From Gemmatimonadota bacterium (GTDB taxonomy: Bacteria > Gemmatimonadota > Gemmatimonadetes > Longimicrobiales > Gaopeijiaceae), in contig JAHEKN010000023.1 of NCBI GenBank assembly GCA_024638305.1, forward strand, positions 1 to 33,129: DNA of 33,129 nucleotides. The letters run 5' to 3'. Shown here piece after piece: positions 16,463 to 24,425 of the stretch. A program made the translations under genes and the position numbers. The stretch's first letter is position 1. Each line of letters opens with the position of its first letter. Under the pieces are notes generated by a model. That model was not told the DNA's origin. It made no database searches and was given only the letters and a program-made list of their open reading frames with translations.

Positions 16463-18727
16463 TCAAACCTGCGGGAATCGCGTCTGCGCGTCCACCGCGG
16501 CGAGCGCCGCGAGGTTGATGACCTGTTCCACCGACGAGTCGCGCTGCAACACGTGGAAGGGTCGTGCCATTCCGAGGAGCACGGGACCGATTAGATCGGC
16601 GCCTCCGAGCTCGGCCAAGAGCTTCGTGCTCGCGTTGGCCGACCCGAGATCGGGGAAGATCAACACGTTGGCGGGCTCGCTCAGCCGACAAAAACCATAG
16701 GTGTCCTTCAGGATGTGCCGGTTGACCGCCGTGTCGGCCTGCATCTCCCCATCGATCTCGAGATCGGGTTCGACGCTCCGCACCATCCGGACCGCCTCCG
16801 CGACCTTTCGCGAAGCACCATGCGGCGCGGATCCGAAGTTCGAGAACGAGATCATGCCCACCCGCGGCTCGACGCCGAGCGTGCGGACGAACCGAACCGT
16901 CAGCAGCGCGACCTCGGCCAGGGTCTCCGCATCCGGGTTGATGTTGACCGTGGTGTCTGCGCAGAAGATGGGGTCGCGCCCCCGGAACGCCACCATGTAG
17001 AGGCCTGCCACGTGCGTGACCTGGGGGGCCGTGCCCATGACGCGCAGCGCCGGCCTCAGGACCTCCGGGTAATTCTGATTGATACCGGCCACGACGGCAT
17101 CGACCTGCCCACTGTGGAGCATCATGCCGGCGTAGTGGAGGGGATCGAAGATCAGAGACCAGGCCACGTCCCGAGACATGCCTTTGCGGGCACGCATCTC
17201 GAGTAGCTTATCGGCAAACCGTTGGCGCTCCGCGTCGTCCGCGGCCGGGTCGATGACGTCGATTCCGTCGAGCCTCACACCGAACTGCTTGGCGCGCTCG
17301 GCAACGCGGCTCTCGTTGCCGATCAGGACGGGCCGCGCAATCCCCTCCTCGACGATGTGCATGGAGGCCCGCAGGATGCGGTCGTTGTACGCGTCCGTGA
17401 AGGCGATGCGTTTCAGGTCGCTCCGCGCGCGCTGGGTGATCCATCGCATGACCTCGCGGCCCGGGCCCAGACTCGCGTGCAGGCGATCCCGGTATTCCTC
17501 CAGGTCGAGCGACTGCCGGGCAACCCCGGAATCCATGGCGGCCTGAGCCACGGCCGGTGCCACGTAGAGGAGTACCCTCGGGTCGAACGGCTTCGGAATG
17601 AGGTACTCACGCCCGAAGGTGAACTTCTCCCCGCCGTACGCGGCAGCGACCGCCTGGGGGACGTCTTCCTTTGCCAGGTCCGCGAGGGCGCGGGTCGCGG
17701 CAAGCATCATCTCCTCGTTGATCTGCCGGGCGCGAACATCGAGGGCGCCCCGGAACAGGAACGGGAATCCGAGGACGTTGTTCACCTGATTGGGGTAGTC
17801 GGAGCGGCCGGTGGCCATGACAGCATCGTCCCGGACCTCGAACACCTCCTCGGGCGTGATCTCCGGATCGGGATTGGCCAGTGCGAAGATGATCGGATTC
17901 TCGGCCATCGCCGAAACCATTTCGCGGGTCATCACACCCGCAGCCGAAAGCCCGATGAAGACGTCTGCTCCGGAAAGCGCCTCCAGCAACGTGCTGGCGT
18001 CCGTCTCGACGGCGAAGCGCTTCTTGTACTCGTCGAGTCCGTCTCGGTCCGGCGTGATGACGCCGGTCCGGTCCACGACCAGGATGTTCTCCTGCGGAAT
18101 CCCGAGCCTGAGGAGGTGGGCGGCGGTCGACAGCGCGGATGCCCCCGCGCCCGAGAACACCACCCGGACTCGCTTCGGATCCTTGCCCACGATCTCGAGC
18201 GCGTTCAGCAGGGCGGCGCCACCGATGATGGCCGTGCCGTGCTGATCGTCATGGAATACCGGAATGTCCATCGTCGCTTTCAGAGTTTCCTCGATCAGGA
18301 AACACTCTGGGGCGCGGATGTCCTCGAGGTTGATGCCGCCGACCGTGGGCTCGAGAAGCTGACAGAAGCGAATCACGTCCTGCGGATCTTCCGACCCCAC
18401 TTCGAGGTCGAACACGTCGATGCCGGCGAATCGCTTGAAGAGCACGCCCTTGCCCTCCATGACCGGTTTTCCCGCCAGAGCGCCGATGTTTCCGAGGCCG
18501 AGCACGGCGGTCCCGTTGGAGACGACCGCAACGAGGTTGCCCTTGGCCGTGTACTTGTAGGCGTCCTCGGGGTTCTCGGCGATCGCCAGGCAGGGGACCG
18601 CAACACCGGGACTGTACGCCAGGGTGAGCTCCCGTTGGGTCGCGACCGGCTTGGTCGGAACCACTTCGATCTTTCCTGGTTGCCCCCCCGCATGGTAATC
18701 GAGGGCGGCTTGGTCTCGGCTGGTCAT
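16463..18727 (-). CDS. maeB: NADP-dependent malic enzyme with C-terminal phosphotransacetylase-like domain
   Basis: 754 residues, the usual size of the large MaeB type. The N-terminal malic-enzyme domain (about residues 15-160) has the catalytic tyrosine Y38 in [29 protein letters not shown] and the metal site [13 protein letters not shown]. The NAD(P)-binding domain follows with [14 protein letters not shown] and [15 protein letters not shown]. From about residue 430 a phosphate-acetyltransferase-like domain begins ([16 protein letters not shown]), with MFDP-type [10 protein letters not shown] and [15 protein letters not shown]. In studied MaeB enzymes this domain is regulatory and senses acetyl-CoA. 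It decarboxylates malate to pyruvate with NADP+ reduction. The start ATG 18727 lies only 68 bases from the divergent Omp85 gene. It heads the leftward series with pckA. Confidence 0.96.
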   Translation of the reverse strand: MTSRDQAALDYHAGGQPGKIEVVPTKPVATQRELTLAYSPGVAVPCLAIAENPEDAYKYTAKGNLVAVVSNGTAVLGLGNIGALAGKPVMEGKGVLFKRFAGIDVFDLEVGSEDPQDVIRFCQLLEPTVGGINLEDIRAPECFLIEETLKATMDIPVFHDDQHGTAIIGGAALLNALEIVGKDPKRVRVVFSGAGASALSTAAHLLRLGIPQENILVVDRTGVITPDRDGLDEYKKRFAVETDASTLLEALSGADVFIGLSAAGVMTREMVSAMAENPIIFALANPDPEITPEEVFEVRDDAVMATGRSDYPNQVNNVLGFPFLFRGALDVRARQINEEMMLAATRALADLAKEDVPQAVAAAYGGEKFTFGREYLIPKPFDPRVLLYVAPAVAQAAMDSGVARQSLDLEEYRDRLHASLGPGREVMRWITQRARSDLKRIAFTDAYNDRILRASMHIVEEGIARPVLIGNESRVAERAKQFGVRLDGIDVIDPAADDAERQRFADKLLEMRARKGMSRDVAWSLIFDPLHYAGMMLHSGQVDAVVAGINQNYPEVLRPALRVMGTAPQVTHVAGLYMVAFRGRDPIFCADTTVNINPDAETLAEVALLTVRFVRTLGVEPRVGMISFSNFGSAPHGASRKVAEAVRMVRSVEPDLEIDGEMQADTAVNRHILKDTYGFCRLSEPANVLIFPDLGSANASTKLLAELGGADLIGPVLLGMARPFHVLQRDSSVEQVINLAALAAVDAQTRFPQV

Positions 18728-18795
18728 GGGCCTACTTCGGAGGCAGGACGTTGGGGGGGAGCGAGTATCCTATCCGCGGTCGCAATCGGCTCGCA

Positions 18796-20649
18796 ATGAG
18801 AATCGCGTCTCGCTATCGTGCGCCCGTGCGCCTCTTGATCCTCGCCATGGCCCTCGTTCCGGCGCTCGGAGCGACGCTTCTGCCGTCCAGTCTCGCTGGT
18901 GCGCAAGCCCAGCCAGGCGGGACCGGCGACGCGGCCTGCGACGGCCCCCGCGTCTCCCGGCTCCTAATCGACAACCAGTCGATCTACAACCCGTCCGACA
19001 TCGAGGAGATGGGTCGATTCGGATGGACGCTCCGGTTGATCAACCGTCTCCACATTCGGACCAGAGAGGACTTCATCCGTCGGGAGCTCCTGTTCGGCGT
19101 CGGAGACTGCGCGGACGACTTCCGGCTGAGGGAGTCCGCCCGCCTGCTGCGGCTCTACCCGTTCATCTCCACCGCCTCGGTCAGCACGGTGGAGCAGCCC
19201 GATCGGTCGCTCCACGCGCTTGTCGAGACCCGTGACGAATGGACGACCAAGCTCGACCTGGGCGTCTCCTTCGATGGCGGGGTGAAGATCGAGACCATCG
19301 AGCTGACCGAGGAGAACTTCCTGGGCCGCGGGATGGAGCTGGAGGCGTTCCTGGAGGAACGGCGGGAGCGCCGGGACTACGGGTTTCGGTTTCGCACGAA
19401 TCGGGTGTGGGGATCGCGGGCCGACGGACGCTTCGAGATCGGCAGGACCCGGGTCGGCGACTTCTTCGCGGCCTCCCTGTCCTACCCGTTCGTCGGGGAG
19501 GGCGGCCGCTACGCTGCCTACCAGACGTTCGACCGCAAGGAGGACCTGTTCTCGTATTCCCTGCCGTCCGGCTCCGACTTCACCAACGCCGTCCTGCCCG
19601 TCCAGGTGGAAGGCTTCGCCCTGGCCGTGGCGGCCCGGTCGGGGGAGCCCGGGGATCTCACCATGCTCGGGCTGGGGATTTCGCGGGAGAGCGTGCGTTT
19701 CTCGGGCTATCCAGAGAGCTTGGGCCTGATCCTGGGCGGAGATTTCGCCGCCCAGCTTCCAGCGGGCGACTCGATCGTGCAGCGGGTGTCACCGCAGATC
19801 CGGGAGCAGTGGAAGACCCGCGTGAACATCATGCTGGGATGGCGCAACCTGCGTTTCCTCGAGCTACGCGGACTGGACGCGCTCCACGGGGTCCAGGACA
19901 TCGAGGTCGGCTCGGAGGTCAACATCACGTTGGGCGCCAATCCGGGGGGGCTCGGAAGCGGCGGAATCGACAGCTCCAACGACATCTACACCCGGCTCAC
20001 CGCGTTCGGCGGATTCCAATCGGGCGGACTGCTGGTCAACTCCCGGGTCCTCTTGGACGGGCGCAACGTGCTTTCGGGCGGGGCGCACGGGGCGGGCTGG
20101 CAGGATGTCCTGGCCGACGCCGACCTGTACGGCTATTGGCTTTCCGAAGCTCGTCCGCGGCACACTCTCTTCGCGCGGGTGTCCGCGTCGGGAGGATGGG
20201 ATGTCCGCTTTCCCTTTCAATTGACGCTCGGGGGACGGGAAGGTCTCCGAGGATTCCGGGAGGATCGCTTTCCCGGTGGCCGTCGCGTCCTCGTGACGGT
20301 CGAGGACCGCGTCCGCATCGGGTGGCCGGCGCCGGATCTGATCGACATGGGGCTAACCGTGTTCGGCGACCTGGGCCGCATGTGGGCCGGCGACGTTCCG
20401 TTCGGACGTGACACCGGCTGGCTAGGTGACGTTGGCGCTGGCCTGCGCTTCGGCTTCCCTTCCGGCTCTCGCGGCGTCGTGCGCCTCGACGTGGCCTTTC
20501 CCCTGACAGGAGGCGGTCCGGTATTCAGGGTCTCGATGAAGGAGTTCATCGGCCTCAGACGGGGATTCGACGATCAGCAGGTTCTCCGGAGCCGGGTGCT
20601 GGGAATCGGAGGGGACGTCTTCAATCCGGGGCGGAGGGCGGGAGGCTGA
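18796..20649 (+). CDS. Omp85-family outer-membrane protein with POTRA-like region
   Basis: 617 residues. A signal peptide (VRLLILAMALVPALGATLLPSSLAGAQA) precedes a POTRA-like segment (VSRLLIDNQSIYNP, TREDFIRRELLFGVGD, RLRESARLLRLYPFISTASV). A long beta-barrel follows. LGGREGLRGFREDRFPGG carries the R-G-F core of the conserved Omp85 loop L6, and the C-terminal strands (VVRLDVAFPL, VFRVSMKEF) fit a barrel end. The single POTRA-like region and length resemble TamA or small BamA-like proteins rather than canonical five-POTRA BamA. ATG 18796 is taken as start because a TTG at 18751 would prepend a hydrophilic tail. Its stop overlaps the next ATG by one base (TGATG). It probably inserts or transports something at the outer membrane; the cargo is unknown. 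Confidence 0.82.
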   Translation: MRIASRYRAPVRLLILAMALVPALGATLLPSSLAGAQAQPGGTGDAACDGPRVSRLLIDNQSIYNPSDIEEMGRFGWTLRLINRLHIRTREDFIRRELLFGVGDCADDFRLRESARLLRLYPFISTASVSTVEQPDRSLHALVETRDEWTTKLDLGVSFDGGVKIETIELTEENFLGRGMELEAFLEERRERRDYGFRFRTNRVWGSRADGRFEIGRTRVGDFFAASLSYPFVGEGGRYAAYQTFDRKEDLFSYSLPSGSDFTNAVLPVQVEGFALAVAARSGEPGDLTMLGLGISRESVRFSGYPESLGLILGGDFAAQLPAGDSIVQRVSPQIREQWKTRVNIMLGWRNLRFLELRGLDALHGVQDIEVGSEVNITLGANPGGLGSGGIDSSNDIYTRLTAFGGFQSGGLLVNSRVLLDGRNVLSGGAHGAGWQDVLADADLYGYWLSEARPRHTLFARVSASGGWDVRFPFQLTLGGREGLRGFREDRFPGGRRVLVTVEDRVRIGWPAPDLIDMGLTVFGDLGRMWAGDVPFGRDTGWLGDVGAGLRFGFPSGSRGVVRLDVAFPLTGGGPVFRVSMKEFIGLRRGFDDQQVLRSRVLGIGGDVFNPGRRAGG

Positions 20650-21413
20650 TGGGGTCCCTCAGGGTCCGGGCACGGCAGCCCGAGCGAATGGATGCGCTCG
20701 ATCTGCGTACCGACATACTCACGCCGGCTTTACGTCGCGTATCGGCGGTCACGCGCCGCCTGGGTGGCCTCGCGGCGATTCGCGTGGCCGTCCGTGCGGA
20801 AGCCGCGTCGTCGGTACTCGATGTGGGAACGGGCAACCTGTTCGTCCCCCGAGCGCTGCGGGAAGAGCTGGGCCCCAGGCTGGGCCGGGTGGTGGGCGTG
20901 GATTCCCACGCCGATGTGGTGCGGGTGGCGGCCGACGGTCTGAGTCGGGAGGACGACATCTGCCTCGTGCGCGCCGACGGACGTGCATTACCTTTTGCGG
21001 ACGATGCGTTCGACGTGGTCGTCTCGACCCTCACGCTTCATCATCTGGACGAACGGGACGCCACAATCATGCTTGCGGAGATGGGCCGCGTGGCCCGGCA
21101 GCGCATCGTCGTCTGGGACCTGGAGCGTTCACTCCATGGCCTGGCCGGAGCGACACTTCTCGCCTGGACTCTCTGGAGACGTGATCCCCTGGTTCGCCAC
21201 GACGGACCGCTTTCCGTTCGCAAGGCGTACCGAAAGCGCGAGATCCTTCGCATGGCCGGAGACGCTGGGCTGCGGGACATGCACGTTCGACGACGACCGG
21301 GACACATGCTCTTGACGGCACGGCCCCCCACCGGTGCGCGGGGGACGGCCCGGCCTCCGGCTGGAGAGACCGGTGTCGACGTGGGCGCCTCCACGGGAAA
21401 TCTGCATGCCTGA
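20649..21413 (+). CDS. class I SAM-dependent methyltransferase in lipid/polyketide-like operon
   Basis: 254 residues. Motif I, SVLDVGTGNLF, starts at residue 55; then VVGVDSHADVV (acidic loop), DICLVRADGRALPFADDAFDVVVSTLTLHHL (motifs II-IV, UbiE/Methyltransf_11 style) and RQRIVVWDLERSLHGL. The substrate region includes LLAWTLWRRDPLVRHDGPLSVRKAYRKREIL. The overall pattern is like methyltransferases acting on quinones, phenolic lipids or polyketides. ATG 20649 overlaps the Omp85-gene stop by one base. The end overlaps the flavoprotein start by 8 bases, so translation is coupled on both sides. The last 35 residues are Pro/Gly/Thr-rich and not part of the fold. The acceptor molecule is unknown; the flavoprotein, cyclase and ketosynthase neighbours suggest a tailoring step. 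Confidence 0.85.
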   Translation: MGSLRVRARQPERMDALDLRTDILTPALRRVSAVTRRLGGLAAIRVAVRAEAASSVLDVGTGNLFVPRALREELGPRLGRVVGVDSHADVVRVAADGLSREDDICLVRADGRALPFADDAFDVVVSTLTLHHLDERDATIMLAEMGRVARQRIVVWDLERSLHGLAGATLLAWTLWRRDPLVRHDGPLSVRKAYRKREILRMAGDAGLRDMHVRRRPGHMLLTARPPTGARGTARPPAGETGVDVGASTGNLHA

Positions 21414-22650
21414 TCATCAGGCCGACGTCCTCGTCGTCGGAGCCGGACCGGCGGGGAGCGCTCTCGCCACGGTGCTCGCCCGCGAAGGCCACGACGTAAT
21501 GCTCGTCGACCGTGCCGTGTTCCCACGACCCAAGCCCTGCGGCGAGTTCGTGAATCCGGGCGCACTCGCCGCGCTCGGCCGTCTCGGCTTCGACTCCTCG
21601 GTCGCCGCGCTCGGTCCGGCGAGGATCGGGGGATGGACGATCCGCTCGGAACGAGGCGTCCCGGCACGGGGGCGCTATGGCTCCGGGATCTTCGGGTTCG
21701 GGATTGCTCGCACGGAGCTCGACGACGCGCTCCTCCGTCTGGCCCGTGGCGCGGGAGCTCGCGTCTGCGAGGGGGTCAATGTCCTGCGCGCGGACCGCGC
21801 GGCGAGGGGTGATCGGTGGGAGCTTCAGGCGCGCGACGTTAACGGACGGCCCCTGGTCTTCCGCTGCGGGTTTCTGATCGGAGCGGACGGACTCCGCTCC
21901 CGGCTGGCCCGCCAGTTGGGCGCGGTTCGGCGAGGGCGGTCTGCAGCCAAGCTCTCCCTGACCTGCCACGTGTCCGGTCGCGGACCCGACCCGGACACCG
22001 GCCATCTCCTGGTGGAAGACCGGTTGACCGTGGGGCTCGCCTGCACCCACTCGTCCGGGGAGCGCTGGAACGTGACAGTGGTGGTGGATCCCGAACGCTG
22101 GCGCGAGCGGGTCTCGCGGGACGGCCTCGGCGTGGTGCGCGAGATGCTCGCACGCGTGCCGGTCGAATGGGAGTCCAAACCGGAGATCACCGCGGGGCCG
22201 TGGACCTCTGGCCCCTTCGACTGGCGGTCCGAGCGGATCGCCGGGCCGCGCCATCTGTTCGTGGGCGACGCAGCAGGGTACTACGACCCCCTCACGGGCC
22301 AGGGCATCTGCCGAGCTCTCCGTTCGATCGAGATCGCGGCGCCCCTCGTCCTCGACGTCGTGCGCGATCCGGCTCGCGGTTGGCGCGCCGCCCGGTCCTA
22401 CGGACAGGAGGTCCTGCGGGACCGTCGGGGCGGGCGTCGCGTGCAGCACGCAATCGAGTCCACTCTGCACCGTGGGTGGGCGCGGCGCTCCGCGATGGCC
22501 CGCCTCGCGGCCGGCCCCGACCGGCTGGGCCCGCTCCTGCGGGTGACCGGCGATGTCGCCCCTGCGCGCACCCTGGTCCGGCCCGCCGCCTGGCGGCCGC
22601 TGCTGGCACCCCGACCCGCTCGCCCGAAGCGCAGCCATGCGTACGGTTGA
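21406..22650 (+). CDS. FAD-dependent oxidoreductase, geranylgeranyl-reductase/aromatic-hydroxylase-like
   Basis: 414 residues. The GR2-type flavoprotein fold is clear. The dinucleotide motif VLVVGAGPAGSALA has G12/G14/G17; next come VMLVDRAVFPRPKPCGEFVNP, an early segment typical of geranylgeranyl-reductase-like enzymes, FLIGADGLRSRLARQ (the DG motif) and LFVGDAAGYYDPLTGQGICRAL (second FAD motif). ATG 21406 overlaps the methyltransferase stop by 8 bases; the open frame upstream to 21334 lacks sense. The stop overlaps the following SRPBCC gene by 14 bases. It could reduce a polyprenyl or polyene double bond, or hydroxylate an aromatic ring. The sequence does not decide. A methyltransferase-flavoprotein pair like this also occurs beside type III polyketide synthases, but none is in the window. 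Confidence 0.88.
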   Translation: MPDHQADVLVVGAGPAGSALATVLAREGHDVMLVDRAVFPRPKPCGEFVNPGALAALGRLGFDSSVAALGPARIGGWTIRSERGVPARGRYGSGIFGFGIARTELDDALLRLARGAGARVCEGVNVLRADRAARGDRWELQARDVNGRPLVFRCGFLIGADGLRSRLARQLGAVRRGRSAAKLSLTCHVSGRGPDPDTGHLLVEDRLTVGLACTHSSGERWNVTVVVDPERWRERVSRDGLGVVREMLARVPVEWESKPEITAGPWTSGPFDWRSERIAGPRHLFVGDAAGYYDPLTGQGICRALRSIEIAAPLVLDVVRDPARGWRAARSYGQEVLRDRRGGRRVQHAIESTLHRGWARRSAMARLAAGPDRLGPLLRVTGDVAPARTLVRPAAWRPLLAPRPARPKRSHAYG

Positions 22651-23104
22651 CGAGCAACGCGCGGCGGCTCCCGCCGATATCTGCTTCCAGGTTGCCGCCG
22701 ACGTCGAGGGCTGGCCGGACATTCTGCCGCACTACCGCTGGGTGCGTTTCCGCGAGAAGCGGGGGTTTGCAAGCGGCGTGGTCGAGATGGCGGCGTGGCG
22801 CCCGTTTCCCGTCCTCCGCTACCCCACATGGTGGCTCTCCGAGATGGAGCACGATCCAGTCGGGCGCACGGTGCGCTACCGGCACATCGGTGGGATCACC
22901 AAGGGGATGGACGTATCGTGGGAGGTGCATGACGAGGGCGACTCGACCCTCCTCAGGATCGTCCACGACTGGAACGGACCGCGCTGGCCGCTGATTGGCG
23001 GCCTGGCCGCCGAGCTCGTCATCGGACCTCATTTCGTCAGCCACATCGCGGGTCGTACGCTGCGGGGGATCGCGGCCGAGGCGGAGCGCAGGAGCGGATC
23101 GTGA
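22637..23104 (+). CDS. SRPBCC / polyketide cyclase-like protein
   Basis: 155 residues of START/Bet-v1-like (SRPBCC) fold. It begins MRTVDEQRAAAPADICFQVAADVEGWPDILPHYRWV, the family opening in which a helix after beta-1 is followed by D-x-x-x-W-P-x-x-x-P. The pattern continues with RYPTWWLSEMEHDPVGRTVRYRHIGG, GMDVSWEVHDEGDSTLLRIVHDW and a long C-terminal helix. Members include aromatase/cyclases of type II polyketide synthases, CoQ10-binding COQ10 proteins and lipid carriers. ATG 22637 lies 14 bases inside the flavoprotein gene, and the stop meets the ketosynthase start region. It therefore could close or hold the product of the ketosynthase, or bind a quinone-like lipid. Both are inferences. 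There is no good Shine-Dalgarno; it probably depends on coupling. Confidence 0.8.
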   Translation: MRTVDEQRAAAPADICFQVAADVEGWPDILPHYRWVRFREKRGFASGVVEMAAWRPFPVLRYPTWWLSEMEHDPVGRTVRYRHIGGITKGMDVSWEVHDEGDSTLLRIVHDWNGPRWPLIGGLAAELVIGPHFVSHIAGRTLRGIAAEAERRSGS

Positions 23105-23124
23105 CCAGGAGGCTCGACCCCACA

Positions 23125-24408
23125 ATGAATCCCCGCCGAGTGGTCGTAACCGGTATCGGACCCATCACCGCCGCCGGCATCGGTACCAGACGGCTCTGGG
23201 ACGGGCTCCGGGCTGGACGCTCACCTGTGCGGGAGATCGACCGCTTCGACGCGTCTCCGTTCCGGTCGCGCATCGCCGCCCAGATCGACGATTTCGACGC
23301 GAACACGTTCATGGACTCGGGCCAAGCGAGACGCCTGGATCGATTCGGACAGTTCACGATCGCCGCGGCCGCGCTCGCACTGGACGATGCGGGACTGGAG
23401 CCCGGCCGTCTCGATGCCGGACGTGTGGCCGTCCAGATGGGTTCCGCGCTAGGGGGCGTGAGTCACGCCGAGCACCAACTCGCGCGGTTTCTCGAGAGGG
23501 GGGTGAAAGCCGTCGATCCTCGTCTCGCTCTGACGGTCTTCGCCGGTGCGGCGAGCTGCAACATCGCCATCACGTTCGGCTTCTCCGGTCCCAATTCCAC
23601 GAATGCGATGAGTTGCGCTTCGGGCACGATCGCCATCGGAGACGCCTGGAAGCTCATCCGCGACGGCACCGTCGACGTGGCGCTGGCCGGTGGCTCGGAG
23701 GCCCCCCTTTCACAGCTCTCCTACGGGGCCTTCGCGATCATCCGGGCCATGAGCACGCGCAACGATGAGCCGGAGCTCGCGTGCCGCCCCTTCGACAAGG
23801 ACCGGGATGGGTTCGTCATGGGTGAGGGCGCTTGCGTGCTGGTGCTCGAGGAGCTGGCGCACGCCCAGAGCCGAGGGGCACGCATCTACGCCGAGCTGCT
23901 CGGATACGGAAATACGAATGACGCGCACCACATGACGGCCCCTCGGCCCGACGGTGCCCAGGCGACGCGCGCGATGGAGATCGCCCTCGCTACCGCGGGG
24001 ATGGGCCCCGCGGACGTGGACTACGTGAGCGCGCACGGGTCCTCCACCCCGCTCAACGACTCCACGGAAACCAGGGCGATCAAGGGTGCGCTGGGCACTC
24101 GTGCGTTCGAGATTCCGGTGTCAGCGACCAAGCCGTACTACGGACACGCCCTCGGCGCGTCGGGGGCCATCGAGGCCGGCATCACCTGCCTGGCGATGCA
24201 CGGCGACTGGGTCCCCCCGACCCTGAACCACGACACACCCGAAGAAGCCTGTGACTTGGACTACGTCCCGGGCTCGGGCCGCTCGCACCAGGTGGACGTG
24301 GCGGTGTCGAACTCCTTCGGGTTCGGCGGCATCAACGCCGCGATCGTGCTCGGACGCTTCGGTCCGCCAGCGGAGGACGGCCCTGTCGCCTCCTCCTCCG
24401 ACGCTTGA
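23125..24408 (+). CDS. beta-ketoacyl-ACP synthase II-like ketosynthase
   Basis: 427 residues, close in length to FabF. The condensing triad is complete: C164 in NAMSCASGTIAIG, H304 in SAHGSSTPLNDSTE and H341 in KPYYGHALGASG, matching E. coli FabF C163/H303/H340. NSFGFGGINAAIV closes the fold. It should extend an acyl chain by decarboxylative Claisen condensation with malonyl-ACP. ATG 23125 gives the conserved opening MNPRRVVVTGIG; AGGAGG lies 13 bases upstream. A GTG at 23101, overlapping the SRPBCC stop as GTGA with GGAG 6 bases before it, is a real alternative adding 8 residues. No acyl carrier protein, ketoreductase, dehydratase or chain-length factor is adjacent, so this is not the housekeeping fab cluster. 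It overlaps the next frame by the motif TTGA. Confidence 0.92.
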   Translation: MNPRRVVVTGIGPITAAGIGTRRLWDGLRAGRSPVREIDRFDASPFRSRIAAQIDDFDANTFMDSGQARRLDRFGQFTIAAAALALDDAGLEPGRLDAGRVAVQMGSALGGVSHAEHQLARFLERGVKAVDPRLALTVFAGAASCNIAITFGFSGPNSTNAMSCASGTIAIGDAWKLIRDGTVDVALAGGSEAPLSQLSYGAFAIIRAMSTRNDEPELACRPFDKDRDGFVMGEGACVLVLEELAHAQSRGARIYAELLGYGNTNDAHHMTAPRPDGAQATRAMEIALATAGMGPADVDYVSAHGSSTPLNDSTETRAIKGALGTRAFEIPVSATKPYYGHALGASGAIEAGITCLAMHGDWVPPTLNHDTPEEACDLDYVPGSGRSHQVDVAVSNSFGFGGINAAIVLGRFGPPAEDGPVASSSDA

Positions 24409-24425
24409 CTGAACTTTGGCCTGCC

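Noticed and set aside
17222..18799. 525-codon open frame on the plus strand opposite maeB
   Set aside because: Shadow of maeB; composition is Arg/Gly/Glu-rich without motifs.
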